DNA of 25,477 nt from NCBI GenBank assembly GCA_023417515.1, contig JAEZFL010000089.1, positions 1 through 25,477 on the forward strand, given 5' to 3'. Made by a program: the position numbers and the translations under genes. Below are positions 1-8,838 of the stretch, one piece after another (position 1 is the first letter of the stretch; every line of letters starts with the position of its first letter). Under the pieces are notes generated by a model. It made no database searches. It was not told where the DNA came from and saw only the letters and a list, made by a program, of their open reading frames with translations. Source of the DNA: Pseudomonadota bacterium. GTDB lineage: Bacteria; Pseudomonadota; Alphaproteobacteria; Sphingomonadales; Sphingomonadaceae.

Positions 1-1771
<1,771 letters not shown>

Positions 1772-1775
1772 GTCA

Positions 1776-1793
1776 GTCTCCTCTCCACTGGAG
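1776..1793 (-). promoter_or_regulatory. thiC ribosome-binding site with overlapping hairpin (putative expression platform)
   Basis: On the minus strand CTCC-AGT-GGAG (1793 to 1783) forms a small hairpin whose 3' arm runs into the AGGAG Shine-Dalgarno of thiC. A pyrimidine stretch just upstream (TTTCCCTCC) could also pair with the purine-rich SD. Ligand-bound TPP riboswitches in many proteobacteria hide the SD this way; here that is inference from the pairing alone. Confidence 0.5.
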
Positions 1794-1811
1794 GGAAACG
1801 GGCTCGCGCTC

Positions 1812-1905
1812 GCTCCCTCCCTACGCCGGTGTCAGCCGGATCAGGTTCAGCGGGTCGGGCGGCGCCATCCGCCCCTCTCAGCCTAGGCAGGCTCCCCGGG
1901 GATGG
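1812..1905 (-). promoter_or_regulatory. TPP riboswitch (THI element) in the thiC leader
   Basis: Read on the minus strand, the leader has the conserved THI-box landmarks in order: GGGGAGCCUGCC, the CUGAGAG core, a P3a extension with GGGCGG pairing to CCGCCC, then GAACCUGAUCCGG and the closing GGCGUAGGGA. It ends about 40 nt before the thiC ATG. Between the aptamer and the start there is a CUCC-AGU-GGAG hairpin overlapping the Shine-Dalgarno, and no hairpin followed by a U-run. This suggests control of translation initiation rather than termination. The aptamer call is secure; the switching mechanism is inferred. Confidence 0.96.
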
Positions 1906-1934
1906 GAGCGGCATAGGCCGATCGGAGCCGCGGC

Positions 1935-2627
1935 TCAAGCGCGGTCGGGGAGGCGCCAGTCGACGGGGTCGCGGCCGTTCGCCGCCAGGAAGGCGTTGGC
2001 ACGCGAGAAGTGGCGGCAGCCGAGGAAGCCCTTGTAGGCGGACAGCGGCGACGGGTGCGGCGCCTTCAGGACGAGGTGGCGGCCGCCCTCGTCGACGCTC
2101 TTTACGAAGGACGCCTTCTTCTGGGCGGGGGCGCCCCACAGCATGAAGACGACCGGCTCGGGCCTGGCGGCAACGGCGCGGACGATGGCGTCGGTGAGGC
2201 GCTCCCAGCCCCGGCCTTTGTGCGAAGCGGCGCGGCCTTGCTCGACAGTGAGCACGTCGTTGAGGAGGAGGACGCCCTGGCGTGCCCAATGGTCGAGATG
2301 GCCGTGAGGAGCGGGAGCGATACCGAGGTCGGCCTCGAGCTCCTTGTAGATGTTGACGAGGCTCGGCGGGGCGCGGGTTCCGGGCTGAACCGAGAAGCAT
2401 AGGCCGTGGGCCTGGCCCTCGCCATGATAGGGGTCCTGGCCGAGGATCACGACCCGGACCTCGTCGAGCGGGGTGAGGTCGAGGGCTCGGAGCCAGTTGT
2501 CGGCGTGGGGGAAAATGCGCTTGCCGGCGCTCTGTTCGGCCTCGAGCCAGGCGCGGAGGTCGGCCAGATAGGGGCTGGCGAGCTCGTCTTTGAGCGCCTC
2601 GCGCCAGCTCGGGTGCAACGGGTCCAT
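1935..2627 (-). CDS. ung: Uracil-DNA glycosylase (family 1 UDG)
   Basis: Ung removes uracil from DNA at the start of base-excision repair. With the ATG at 2627 the protein has 230 residues, normal for family 1. The water-activating motif GQDPYHGEGQAHG (catalytic Asp at residue 65), the uracil-binding LLLNDVLTV (Asn123) and the DNA-intercalating HPSPLSAYKGF loop (His191) are all intact. LLLND replaces the more usual LLLNT. Starting at ATG 2627 puts the first conserved Trp at residue 8, as in E. coli Ung. An alternative TTG at 2645 overlaps the upstream gene's stop codon as TTGA and would add six residues; neither start has a clear Shine-Dalgarno. It lies directly after the MpaB-family gene and is probably translationally coupled to it. 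Confidence 0.97.
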   Translation of the reverse strand: MDPLHPSWREALKDELASPYLADLRAWLEAEQSAGKRIFPHADNWLRALDLTPLDEVRVVILGQDPYHGEGQAHGLCFSVQPGTRAPPSLVNIYKELEADLGIAPAPHGHLDHWARQGVLLLNDVLTVEQGRAASHKGRGWERLTDAIVRAVAARPEPVVFMLWGAPAQKKASFVKSVDEGGRHLVLKAPHPSPLSAYKGFLGCRHFSRANAFLAANGRDPVDWRLPDRA

Positions 2628-2641
2628 GGCCGGGCGATAGG

Positions 2642-3547
2642 TCAATCGCGGCGCTGCAGCCAGTCGTCGGGGAGGCCGAGGCGGCGGCAGGCGGCGACGG
2701 AAGGCCAGTTGCGGATGAGGATGGCGCCGGCGGTGCGCGCCGCCGTCTGGACGAGCGGGCGCTCGAGCGTGCGGAGGCCGCGGTCGGCGATGCGCAGCTG
2801 GTCGGCGATTCCGGGCGGGAGGGTGTCGACCGCGGCGCGGATGAGCATGTGCTGGAGCGGGCGCGCTGCGGCCGGGAGAGCCGGGACACGCCGCATGATG
2901 GCGAGGAATTCGAGAAGGATCTCGGATGGCTCGAGCCGTGGGGTCATCCGTGCGAGCAGGGCTTCCCAGTCGGTCGTGCTGCCGGGCGCTCCAGTCGCGC
3001 CATAGAGGCCGGCGGTGACCCGCCCTTCGGCGAAGACACGGTCCTTGTCCGATGCGCTCAAGGGTCGGTCGTAGCGGCTGTACGCGCGCATGAATCCGTA
3101 GAGGGCGGTGGCGCCGACCCAGCCGAGCAGGTCCGGGTCCGACGCGCTATAGGCCTCGCCGGCCGGCGTTGTGCCGGTGACGTGGCCATGAGCCCGCGTG
3201 ACTCCGGCGATCATGGCGCGGGCCTGGCTCTCCGGCGCATAGACGGTGACGAGGGCGGCGAGGCCGGTGCGCTGCATCCGCGCCAAGGGGTTGGTTCGGA
3301 AGTCGCTATGGTCCCACACGCCGTGGCGGATGCGCGGCTCGGCGAGTTCCAGGAGCACCGCGGCGATGCCGCCGATGAACAGAGTCACCGGATTGTCGAA
3401 CACGCGCCATGAAACGGAATCGGGCGGAAGCAGCGCCGGCTCGCCGGCCGGCGCGGTGAAATCCGGGCGCGGCACGCCGGGCGGGGCGAGCAGCTGGCCG
3501 GCAAGCGCCTCGATCTGGTTCTGGAGAATGGTCGGGAGCCGCGCCAT
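2642..3547 (-). CDS. MpaB/Lcp-type oxygenase-family protein (DUF2236)
   Basis: The protein has 301 residues and belongs to the MpaB/latex-clearing-protein superfamily (DUF2236), recognised from FDNPVTLFIGG near residue 50, GVWDHSDFRTNPLARMQRT at 76-94, and the segment from THRAH-like VTRAHGHVTGTT through YSASDPDLL to RPLSASDKDR (about 116-170). Characterised members such as rubber oxygenase Lcp are b-type heme proteins; most DUF2236 proteins have no known substrate. In many relatives the block after DPDLL reads WVHAT, but here it is WVGAT (143-147), so one conserved His is a Gly. There is no signal peptide. The ATG at 3547 follows AGGAG. The gene abuts ung and may share its transcript. Family is secure; function is unknown. 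Confidence 0.85.
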   Translation of the reverse strand: MARLPTILQNQIEALAGQLLAPPGVPRPDFTAPAGEPALLPPDSVSWRVFDNPVTLFIGGIAAVLLELAEPRIRHGVWDHSDFRTNPLARMQRTGLAALVTVYAPESQARAMIAGVTRAHGHVTGTTPAGEAYSASDPDLLGWVGATALYGFMRAYSRYDRPLSASDKDRVFAEGRVTAGLYGATGAPGSTTDWEALLARMTPRLEPSEILLEFLAIMRRVPALPAAARPLQHMLIRAAVDTLPPGIADQLRIADRGLRTLERPLVQTAARTAGAILIRNWPSVAACRRLGLPDDWLQRRD

Positions 3548-3591
3548 CGCTCCTAGCTAACGCCGCCGCGCTGCGATGGCTGCGACTTTCG

Positions 3592-4905
3592 TTAGGTGGG
3601 CCGGGGCGCGAGGCGGCCGGGTTCGGGGAGATCGCCGTCGATCAGACCTTCGCGCCGGGCGACGATGGTGGGGACGAGGGCCTGGCCGGCGACGTTGACC
3701 GCGGTTCGGCCCATGTCGAGGATCGGATCGACGGCGAGGAGGAGGCCGACTCCTTCGAGCGGGAGGCCGAGCGTCGACAAAGTGAGGGTCAGCATCACGG
3801 TGGCGCCGGTCATTCCGGCGGTGGCGGCGCTTCCGAGGACCGAGACGAGGACGATCAGGGCATAGTCGAACGCGCCCAATGGGATTCCGTAGAATTGCGC
3901 GACGAACAAAGCGGCGATGGCCGGATAGATGGCCGCGCAGCCGTCCATCTTAGTGGTCGCACCGAGCGGCACGGCGAAGCTCGCATAGGAGCGAGGGACT
4001 CCGAGCCGCTCGGTGACCACGTCCTCGGTGACCGGGAGCGTGCCAATCGAGGAGCGTGAGGCGAACGCGAGGCTGATCGCCGGCCAGGCGGCGGCGAAGA
4101 AGCGCGACGGGCTGAGGCCGTTGGCGCGCAGGATCAGCGGATAGACCACGAACAGGACGAGGCCGAGGCCGAGATAGATGGCGAGGGCGAACTGGCCCAG
4201 CGGCGCCAAGGCTTCCCAGCCGTAGCGGGCGACGGCGGTGCCGATCAGGCCGGCGGTGCCGATCGGGGTCAAAGCGATGATCCACTTGAGGATGACGCGG
4301 ACGATCTGGAGCGCGGACTGGACGAAGGCGAGGAAAGGCTTGCCGGCCTCGCCGGCCTTCAGAGCCGCGATTCCGACGGCGATCGACAGGACGACGATCT
4401 GGAGGACGTTGAAGCCCAGCGTGGTCGAGGCCTTCCCGTCGGCTGCAATCGTGGTCGAGCCGCCGAGGCCGAACAGGTTGGCGGGGACGAGCCCTTTCAG
4501 GAAATCAGTCCAGCCGCCGACGGTCGAGGGCGGTGCGGCGCCGGTGGCGGCGACCCCGGCATGGCTGCCCGGCTCGAGCAGAAGGCCGAGGGTGAGCCCG
4601 ATCGCGACCGCGATTCCGGCGGTGATCGCGAACCAGAGCAAGGTCTTGGCAGCGAGGCGGGCGCCGTTCTGCAAGGTTGCGAGATTGGCGATGCTTGCGA
4701 CGATCGCGGTGAAGACGAGCGCCGGGACGATCGCCTTCAGGAGCTGGACGAAGATCGTGCCGACGGTGCCGAGAAGCTCGGTCAGCCAGTTGGTCTCGCC
4801 GCCCATGTCGCGGGCAACGAGACCGAGCACGAGTCCGGCGGCTAGGCCGAGAGCAACCTGGACGCCGAAGGACGGAAGGACGGAACGGGACGAAGCACTG
4901 GCCAT
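3592..4905 (-). CDS. Dicarboxylate/amino acid:cation symporter (DAACS family), atypical ion-site residues
   Basis: This 437-residue inner-membrane carrier has the glutamate-transporter (GltP/DctA) fold: N-terminal hydrophobic helices, the serine-rich re-entrant loop SRSSIGTLP (283-291), the TM7 motif at 315-325 and the TM8 motif DMGRTAVNVAG (397-407). Two residues depart from the sodium-coupled archetype. NMDG is KMDG (Lys319, equivalent to Asn310 of archaeal GltPh), and the Asp after NVxG is Gln408 (equivalent to GltPh Asp405, a sodium ligand). Asp321, Asp397, Arg400 and Asn404 are kept. GCAAIYPA (322-329) resembles the cystine-transporter branch (TcyP-like) more than DctA. Substrate and coupling ion cannot be assigned. 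The ATG at 4905 has only a weak Shine-Dalgarno. It is divergent from msrB. Confidence 0.9.
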   Translation of the reverse strand: MASASSRSVLPSFGVQVALGLAAGLVLGLVARDMGGETNWLTELLGTVGTIFVQLLKAIVPALVFTAIVASIANLATLQNGARLAAKTLLWFAITAGIAVAIGLTLGLLLEPGSHAGVAATGAAPPSTVGGWTDFLKGLVPANLFGLGGSTTIAADGKASTTLGFNVLQIVVLSIAVGIAALKAGEAGKPFLAFVQSALQIVRVILKWIIALTPIGTAGLIGTAVARYGWEALAPLGQFALAIYLGLGLVLFVVYPLILRANGLSPSRFFAAAWPAISLAFASRSSIGTLPVTEDVVTERLGVPRSYASFAVPLGATTKMDGCAAIYPAIAALFVAQFYGIPLGAFDYALIVLVSVLGSAATAGMTGATVMLTLTLSTLGLPLEGVGLLLAVDPILDMGRTAVNVAGQALVPTIVARREGLIDGDLPEPGRLAPRPT

Positions 4906-5078
4906 GCGGCTTCAGATATCGATTCGAAACTGGCCTGCCAGAGCGACGCGGAAGTTTGCATGGGGCGTGCGCCGCGACGCGCGGAGGTAGCAGAATTTCG
5001 CCCGGTTCGGCCGATCGGGAGCAGCTTCTTTCCGGCCGATCAGTGCAGGTTCAAGCGAATCTGTGCTATGTTGCGCGG
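4906..5078. promoter_or_regulatory. Divergent promoter region between the DAACS symporter and msrB
   Basis: A 173-base non-coding gap between head-to-head genes must hold promoters for both. Just upstream of msrB, TGCTATGTT (5064-5072) could be an extended -10 element, which would put the start of transcription within a few bases of the msrB ATG and make the mRNA nearly leaderless. No convincing -35 box or operator is seen. Confidence 0.35.
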
Positions 5079-5567
5079 ATGAGCCGGATCGATCGACGAA
5101 CCCTGCTCGGCGGCTGCGGCGCCTTCGCGGTCGCGGCCTTGCTCGGCTGCGGCGGGGAGAGCGCGGCCCAGCAGCGCAACTTTCCCTTCCGGCTGAGCGA
5201 CGCGCAGTGGCGGCAGCGGTTGAGCCCGGCCGCCTATCGCGTCCTGCGCGGGCACGGCACCGAGCGGGCGGGGAGCAGCCCGCTCGACCGCGAGCATCGC
5301 CGCGGCACTTTCCACTGCGCCGGCTGCGGGCATCGATTGTTCGCGTCGGAGACCAAGTTCGACAGCGGGACCGGATGGCCGAGCTTCTGGCGGCCGTTGC
5401 CGGGCGGGGTCGGCACCTCCACAGACAGCACGCTCGGGATGCGCCGAACCGAGGTCCATTGCGCCAATTGCGGCGGCCATTTGGGCCATGTCTTCGAGGA
5501 CGGCCCGCCGCCGACCGGCCTGCGCTATTGCATGAACGGCGTCGCGATGACGTTCCGGGCGGCATGA
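5079..5567 (+). CDS. msrB: Exported peptide-methionine (R)-S-oxide reductase MsrB
   Basis: MsrB reduces the R-epimer of methionine sulfoxide in proteins. The 162-residue product has the complete fold: zinc cysteines C80/C83 (CAGC) and C128/C131 (CANC), FDSGTGWPSFW at 94-104, and the catalytic RYCMN with C151. No resolving Cys is apparent. The N-terminus is a signal sequence: twin arginines in DRRTLLGG (residues 5-12), a hydrophobic stretch and LLGC (21-24), a good lipobox. I infer Tat export and lipid anchoring at Cys24, which places the enzyme in the periplasm. The ATG at 5079 was chosen because it begins exactly at this signal; earlier in-frame starts would put unrelated sequence ahead of it. 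The stop overlaps msrA as ATGA. Confidence 0.95.
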   Translation: MSRIDRRTLLGGCGAFAVAALLGCGGESAAQQRNFPFRLSDAQWRQRLSPAAYRVLRGHGTERAGSSPLDREHRRGTFHCAGCGHRLFASETKFDSGTGWPSFWRPLPGGVGTSTDSTLGMRRTEVHCANCGGHLGHVFEDGPPPTGLRYCMNGVAMTFRAA

Positions 5568-6262
5568 CGAAGGCCATGCAGCGCGCCGTCCTGTCCGCCA
5601 CGATGGCATCCGCGCTGCTCGTCGCCGGCCTTTATGCGACCGGGGTGCAGGTTTCGCGGCCGGCCCATGCCGCGGTGACCATTCCCGCGCCGGCGAGCGA
5701 CGTCGCGGCGCGGGGATCGAGCGCGACCGCGGTCCTCGCGGGCGGCTGCTTCTGGGGCGTCGAGGGGGTGTTCGAGAATGTCGCCGGGGTGCGCAGCGTC
5801 ACGGCGGGCTATGCAGGCGGCAGCGCGGGCGCGGCCAATTACGAAGCGGTCGGCGGCGGCCGGAGCGGCCATGCCGAGGCGGTTCGCATCGTCTACGATC
5901 CGCGCGTGGTGAGTTACGGCCAGCTTCTCCACATCTTCTTCTCGGTCGTGCACGATCCGACCCAGCTCAACCGCCAGGGGCCGGACCATGGGCCGCAATA
6001 CCGCTCGGCGATCTTCCCTCAGGATGCCGAGCAGCGCCGCGTGGCGCAGGCCTATATCAGGCAGCTCGGACGGTCGGGGCGGTTCGGTCGGGCGATCGTC
6101 ACCCGGATCGAGAGCGGCGGCTTCTGGCCGGCCGAGGATCATCACCAGAATTACATGCGGCGAAATCCGCGCAGCCCCTACATCATGGCGCATGACGCGC
6201 CGAAGCTGAGGGACCTGCGGGCCACGTTCCCGCGCCTGCTGGCTGCCCGGCCGGCAGCGTAA
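5564..6262 (+). CDS. msrA: Exported peptide-methionine (S)-S-oxide reductase MsrA
   Basis: MsrA reduces the S-epimer of methionine sulfoxide. The 232-residue protein has the nucleophile motif GGCFWGVE (Cys62), the substrate-pocket block GYAGG, and HDPTQLNRQGPDHGPQYRS followed by AEDHHQNY. Cys62 is the only cysteine, so the usual C-terminal resolving cysteines are absent and an external reductant must act on the sulfenic acid. Residues 1-36 form a signal sequence (hydrophobic core, cleavage near AHA-A), predicting Sec export to the periplasm. Its ATG overlaps the msrB stop by 4 bases, so the two are translationally coupled and together repair both epimers in the envelope. The gene ends just before an inverted repeat. 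Confidence 0.96.
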   Translation: MTKAMQRAVLSATMASALLVAGLYATGVQVSRPAHAAVTIPAPASDVAARGSSATAVLAGGCFWGVEGVFENVAGVRSVTAGYAGGSAGAANYEAVGGGRSGHAEAVRIVYDPRVVSYGQLLHIFFSVVHDPTQLNRQGPDHGPQYRSAIFPQDAEQRRVAQAYIRQLGRSGRFGRAIVTRIESGGFWPAEDHHQNYMRRNPRSPYIMAHDAPKLRDLRATFPRLLAARPAA

Positions 6263-6272
6263 CCCTCCCTTT

Positions 6273-6371
6273 GTCATGCCCGCGAAAGCGGGAATCCAGC
6301 TTCTTTTCACGCGAAGGCGCGAAAGCGCGAAGAAAGGCAGGCAGCTGGATCCCCGCTTTCGCGGGGATGAC
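6273..6371. repeat. Interspersed inverted repeat (GTCATxCCCGCGAAAGCGGG family), copy 1
   Basis: The arms GTCATGCCCGCGAAAGCGGG (6273-6292) and CCCCGCTTTCGCGGGGATGAC (ending 6371) are near-perfect reverse complements, each with its own inner hairpin around CGCGAAAGCG. A GC-rich spacer with CGCGAA iterations lies between. A second copy is at 22152-22257. It sits downstream of msrA, where it could act as an mRNA-end or terminator-like structure. Confidence 0.85.
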
Positions 6372-6422
6372 GGGGTGGCTCGGTGAACCGTGGCTGACGA
6401 CCTGTGTCGGGCGGAAATAGTC

Positions 6423-6448
6423 CGCGACAATTCGCGACCAATTGCCCC
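6423..6448. repeat. Short tandem CGCGACxAATT-like repeat upstream of the 6533 gene
   Basis: Two adjacent copies, CGCGACAATT and CGCGACCAATT, lie about 90 bases before the start of the small secreted protein gene. The position and direct-repeat form suggest a regulator-binding site, but no matching regulator is known from the window. Confidence 0.35.
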
Positions 6449-6532
6449 GGCGGCCGACATTCGGCTGCGACGCGCGGCCTCCAGTTAGGGAGCGTCGCCA
6501 AGGAAGGCGGCGCGTTCAACGAGGAGTTCCCA

Positions 6533-6886
6533 ATGCGCAAGATCGTCATCTCCGCTGTGATCGCCGGTGCGGCGGTCGTCGCAACCCCGGCCGCCGCCCA
6601 GAATTGGGGCTATCAGGGCCATGGCTACGGCAATAACGGCGCTCAGATCAGCCAGCAGATCAACCAGCTGCAGAACCAGATCGCCCAGGCGCTGCGCCGC
6701 GGCGCGATCTCGCCGCGCGAAGCCAACGGCCTGCGCCGCCAGGCGACCCAGGTGCAGCGCAACTATCGCCAGTTCAGCCGCAACGGCCTCGACCGGCGCG
6801 AGACGGCCCTGCTCCAGCGCCAGGTCCAGCAGGTCCGCCAGGCGCTGCGCCTCGAGCGTCGCGACAACGACCGCCGCCGCGGCTGA
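6533..6886 (+). CDS. Small secreted Gln/Arg-rich helical protein of unknown function
   Basis: A 117-residue protein begins with a clear signal peptide (MRKIVISAVIAGAAVVATPAAA, cut before QNWGYQ). A short Gly/Tyr/Asn segment (residues 24-37) follows, then an amphipathic, probably helical region rich in Gln, Arg and Leu (ISQQINQLQNQIAQALRRG, then RREANGLRRQ-like units) ending in a highly basic tail. ISPREANGLRRQ and LDRRETALLQRQ look like two related helical units. The ATG at 6533 was chosen for its signal peptide and the GAGGAG at 6521-6526. I recognise no named domain; a periplasmic chaperone-like or nucleic-acid/polyanion-binding role is only a guess. It stands alone between repeats, and the gene downstream is convergent. 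Confidence 0.8.
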   Translation: MRKIVISAVIAGAAVVATPAAAQNWGYQGHGYGNNGAQISQQINQLQNQIAQALRRGAISPREANGLRRQATQVQRNYRQFSRNGLDRRETALLQRQVQQVRQALRLERRDNDRRRG

Positions 6887-6901
6887 CCGCGCAACCGCTT
6901 C

Positions 6902-6981
6902 GTCCCCTTCGCCCCGCCCCCTTGGGCGGAGGGGACACCAAGTCCCGCCGCGCGTTATCAACCATCCCCCGCGCGGCGGGA
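6902..6981. repeat. Two GC-rich stem-loops after the 6533 gene
   Basis: The first stem pairs GTCCCC (6902-6907) with GGGGAC (6931-6936) around an inner CCGCCC-CCTT-GGGCGG hairpin. The second pairs TCCCGCCGCGCG (6943-6954) with CGCGCGGCGGGA (6970-6981). They lie between two convergent genes and could end transcription from either side, although no T-run follows. Confidence 0.6.
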
Positions 6982-7009
6982 TACCTTCTACCCGTAAATC
7001 GCCCCCAAT

Positions 7010-7101
7010 CCGTTCGCCCTGAGCTTGCCGAAGGGCTCTTCCTTTCTTCCGTCATCAGAAGAAAGAAGGGCAGGCCTTCGACAGGCTCAGGCCGAACGGA
7101 T
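7010..7101. repeat. Interspersed inverted repeat (TTCGACAGGCTCAGG family)
   Basis: The left arm AATCCGTTCGCCCTGAGC at 7010 is repeated in reverse complement as GCTCAGGCCGAACGGATT, ending near 7101, with CTTGCCGAAGGG and CCTTCGACAG extending the pairing. A central TTTCTTC...GAAGAAA pair adds a third stem. It lies right after the lysS stop codon (minus strand) and may serve as its 3' hairpin. Confidence 0.8.
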
Positions 7102-7109
7102 TTTGGGTG

Positions 7110-8696
7110 TCAGGCCGCGCCGCTGAGCGCTTCGGCGATGAGCTTTCGGCTGTTGGCGACCCCGTAGAGGGCGATGAAGCTGCCCATTCGGGGGCCCTGG
7201 CTGGTGCCGATAAGCGTCTCGTAGAGCGCCTTGAACCAGTCGCGCAGGTTGTCGAAGCCGTGCGCCTTGCCGACCTCGAACACCATGTTCTGGAGGTCCT
7301 CGGCGCTGGCATCCTCCGGGAAGCCGGCGAGGCGGGAGTCGAGGTCGCGGAGCGCCGCGGCTTCCTTCTCGTCGGGCACGCGGCGGACCAGCGAATCCTT
7401 CACGAAATCGCGGAAATAGACGACGGCGTGGCCGATCAGCGCGTCGAGCTCGGGATGGGTCTCGGGCGACGCCTCGGGGGCGTAGCGCTTCACGAAGGCC
7501 CAGAGCAGGTCCTTGTCGTCGGTCGAGGCGACCCCGACGAGGTTGAGCAGCAGCGCGAAGGTGAGCGGCATCCGCGCCGGCGGCACGTTCCCCGCATGGA
7601 CGTGGTGGACCGGGTTGCCGGTGCGCTTGTCCCATTCCTGTGCCGGATAGGCGGCGAGGAATTGCTGATATTCGTCGACCGCCTTGGGGATGATCCCGAA
7701 CGACAGCTGTTTGGCCCGCTTGGGCTCGCGGTAGATGTAGAAGGCGAGGCTCTCTTGCGGAGCATAGGTCAGCCATTCGTCGATGGTGACTCCGTTGCCG
7801 CGGGTCTTCGAGATCTTCTCGCCATTCTCGTCGAGGAACAGCTCGTAGTTGAAGCCCTCGGGCGGGCGGGCGCCGAGGATCCGCACGATCTTGCCGCTCT
7901 GGATGACCGAGTCGATGAGATCCTTGCCGGCCATCTCGTAATCGACCCCGAGCGCGTACCAGCGCATCGCCCAGTCGACCTTCCACTGGAGCTTGGCGCC
8001 GCCGCCGAGGATCGATTGCTCGACCGCCTCGCCGGTCGCGGGCTCGACATAGCGGACGAGGCCGGCCTCGGCGTCGATCACCTCGACCGGAACCTGGAGG
8101 ACCTTGCCGGTCGCCTGACTGATGGGGAGTACGGGCGAATAGGTCTGGCGGCGCTCCTCGCGGAGGGTCGGAAGCATGACGCCCATGACGTCCTCATATT
8201 TACGCAGGACCTGGCGCAGCGCCTCGTCGAAATGGCCGCCATTGTAGCAGTCGGACGAGGCCTTGAACTCATAGTCGAAGCCGAAGCGGTCGAGGAATTG
8301 CCGGAGCAAATTGTTGTTGTGGTCGGCATAGCTCTTGTGCCCGCAGCCATAGGGGTCGGGCACTCGAGAGAGCGGCTGGTCGAGATGATCGTGCATCATG
8401 TCCTGGTGAGGCACGCCCGGCGGGACCTTGCGCATGCCGTCCATGTCGTCGCTGAACGCGATCAGGCGCGACGGCCAGTCGACCATCTCGGTGAGGGCGC
8501 GGCGGACCATCAGGGTGCGCGCCACCTCCTGGAAGGTGCCGAGGTGCGGCAGGCCCGACGGGCCGTAGCCGGTCTCGAACACGATCGCCTTGTCCCCGGG
8601 GCCGTCGGGATAGCGTTTCAGGAGCTTGCGCGCTTCCTCATAGGGCCAGGCCTTGGAGACCTTCGCGGCCTCGCGGAGTTCGGTCGGGATCGGCAT
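7110..8696 (-). CDS. lysS: Class I lysyl-tRNA synthetase
   Basis: This enzyme charges tRNA-Lys. It belongs to the class I (LysK) type found in archaea, spirochaetes and many alphaproteobacteria, not the class II LysRS of enterics. The 528 residues show the HIGH-equivalent PSGLPHLGTF (46-55), the CYNGGHFDEAL block near 150-160, and the KMSKS-equivalent KISKTRGNG (294-302). Motifs typical of the alphaproteobacterial branch include FSDDMDGMRKVP and the alpha-helical C-terminal anticodon-binding half ending in ANSRKLIAEALSG. The ATG at 8696 follows GAAGGGCG. It is a single-gene unit, divergent from ruvC across a repeat-filled spacer, with a large inverted repeat directly after its stop. No second LysRS is visible in this window. 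Confidence 0.97.
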   Translation of the reverse strand: MPIPTELREAAKVSKAWPYEEARKLLKRYPDGPGDKAIVFETGYGPSGLPHLGTFQEVARTLMVRRALTEMVDWPSRLIAFSDDMDGMRKVPPGVPHQDMMHDHLDQPLSRVPDPYGCGHKSYADHNNNLLRQFLDRFGFDYEFKASSDCYNGGHFDEALRQVLRKYEDVMGVMLPTLREERRQTYSPVLPISQATGKVLQVPVEVIDAEAGLVRYVEPATGEAVEQSILGGGAKLQWKVDWAMRWYALGVDYEMAGKDLIDSVIQSGKIVRILGARPPEGFNYELFLDENGEKISKTRGNGVTIDEWLTYAPQESLAFYIYREPKRAKQLSFGIIPKAVDEYQQFLAAYPAQEWDKRTGNPVHHVHAGNVPPARMPLTFALLLNLVGVASTDDKDLLWAFVKRYAPEASPETHPELDALIGHAVVYFRDFVKDSLVRRVPDEKEAAALRDLDSRLAGFPEDASAEDLQNMVFEVGKAHGFDNLRDWFKALYETLIGTSQGPRMGSFIALYGVANSRKLIAEALSGAA

Positions 8697-8737
8697 GGTT
8701 CGCCCTTCGCCGCTTCGCGGCCCGCAATCAAGCTGTC

Positions 8738-8826
8738 AGAGCGGTTGCGAGGCAGGCGTCGCCTGCCGGCCCGGCAAACGCGGCTGCAAGAATCGAGAGC
8801 GGTTCCACGTGAGTGGAAACCGCTCT
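8738..8826. repeat. Hairpin cluster in the lysS-ruvC divergent spacer
   Basis: Two strong stems are visible. GGCAGGCG-T-CGCCTGCC (8751-8767) is a perfect 8-bp stem. AGAGCGGTTCCAC with GTGGAAACCGCTCT (about 8797-8826) is a long near-perfect stem with a tiny loop. A partial third copy of AGAGCGGTT lies at 8739-8747. The second hairpin ends only 12 bases before the ruvC ATG and leaves no room for a normal Shine-Dalgarno. Confidence 0.75.
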
Positions 8827-8838
8827 ACACCCCTGCGA

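Noticed and set aside
6273..6371. CRISPR array or tandem repeat cluster
   Set aside because: The units are inverted arms of one hairpin element, not regularly spaced direct repeats with unique spacers, and no cas genes are present.
7107..8838. Long plus-strand frame running antisense through lysS and into the ruvC region
   Set aside because: Only its last part is the true ruvA frame. The rest is antisense to the well-supported class I lysS and lacks a start signal.
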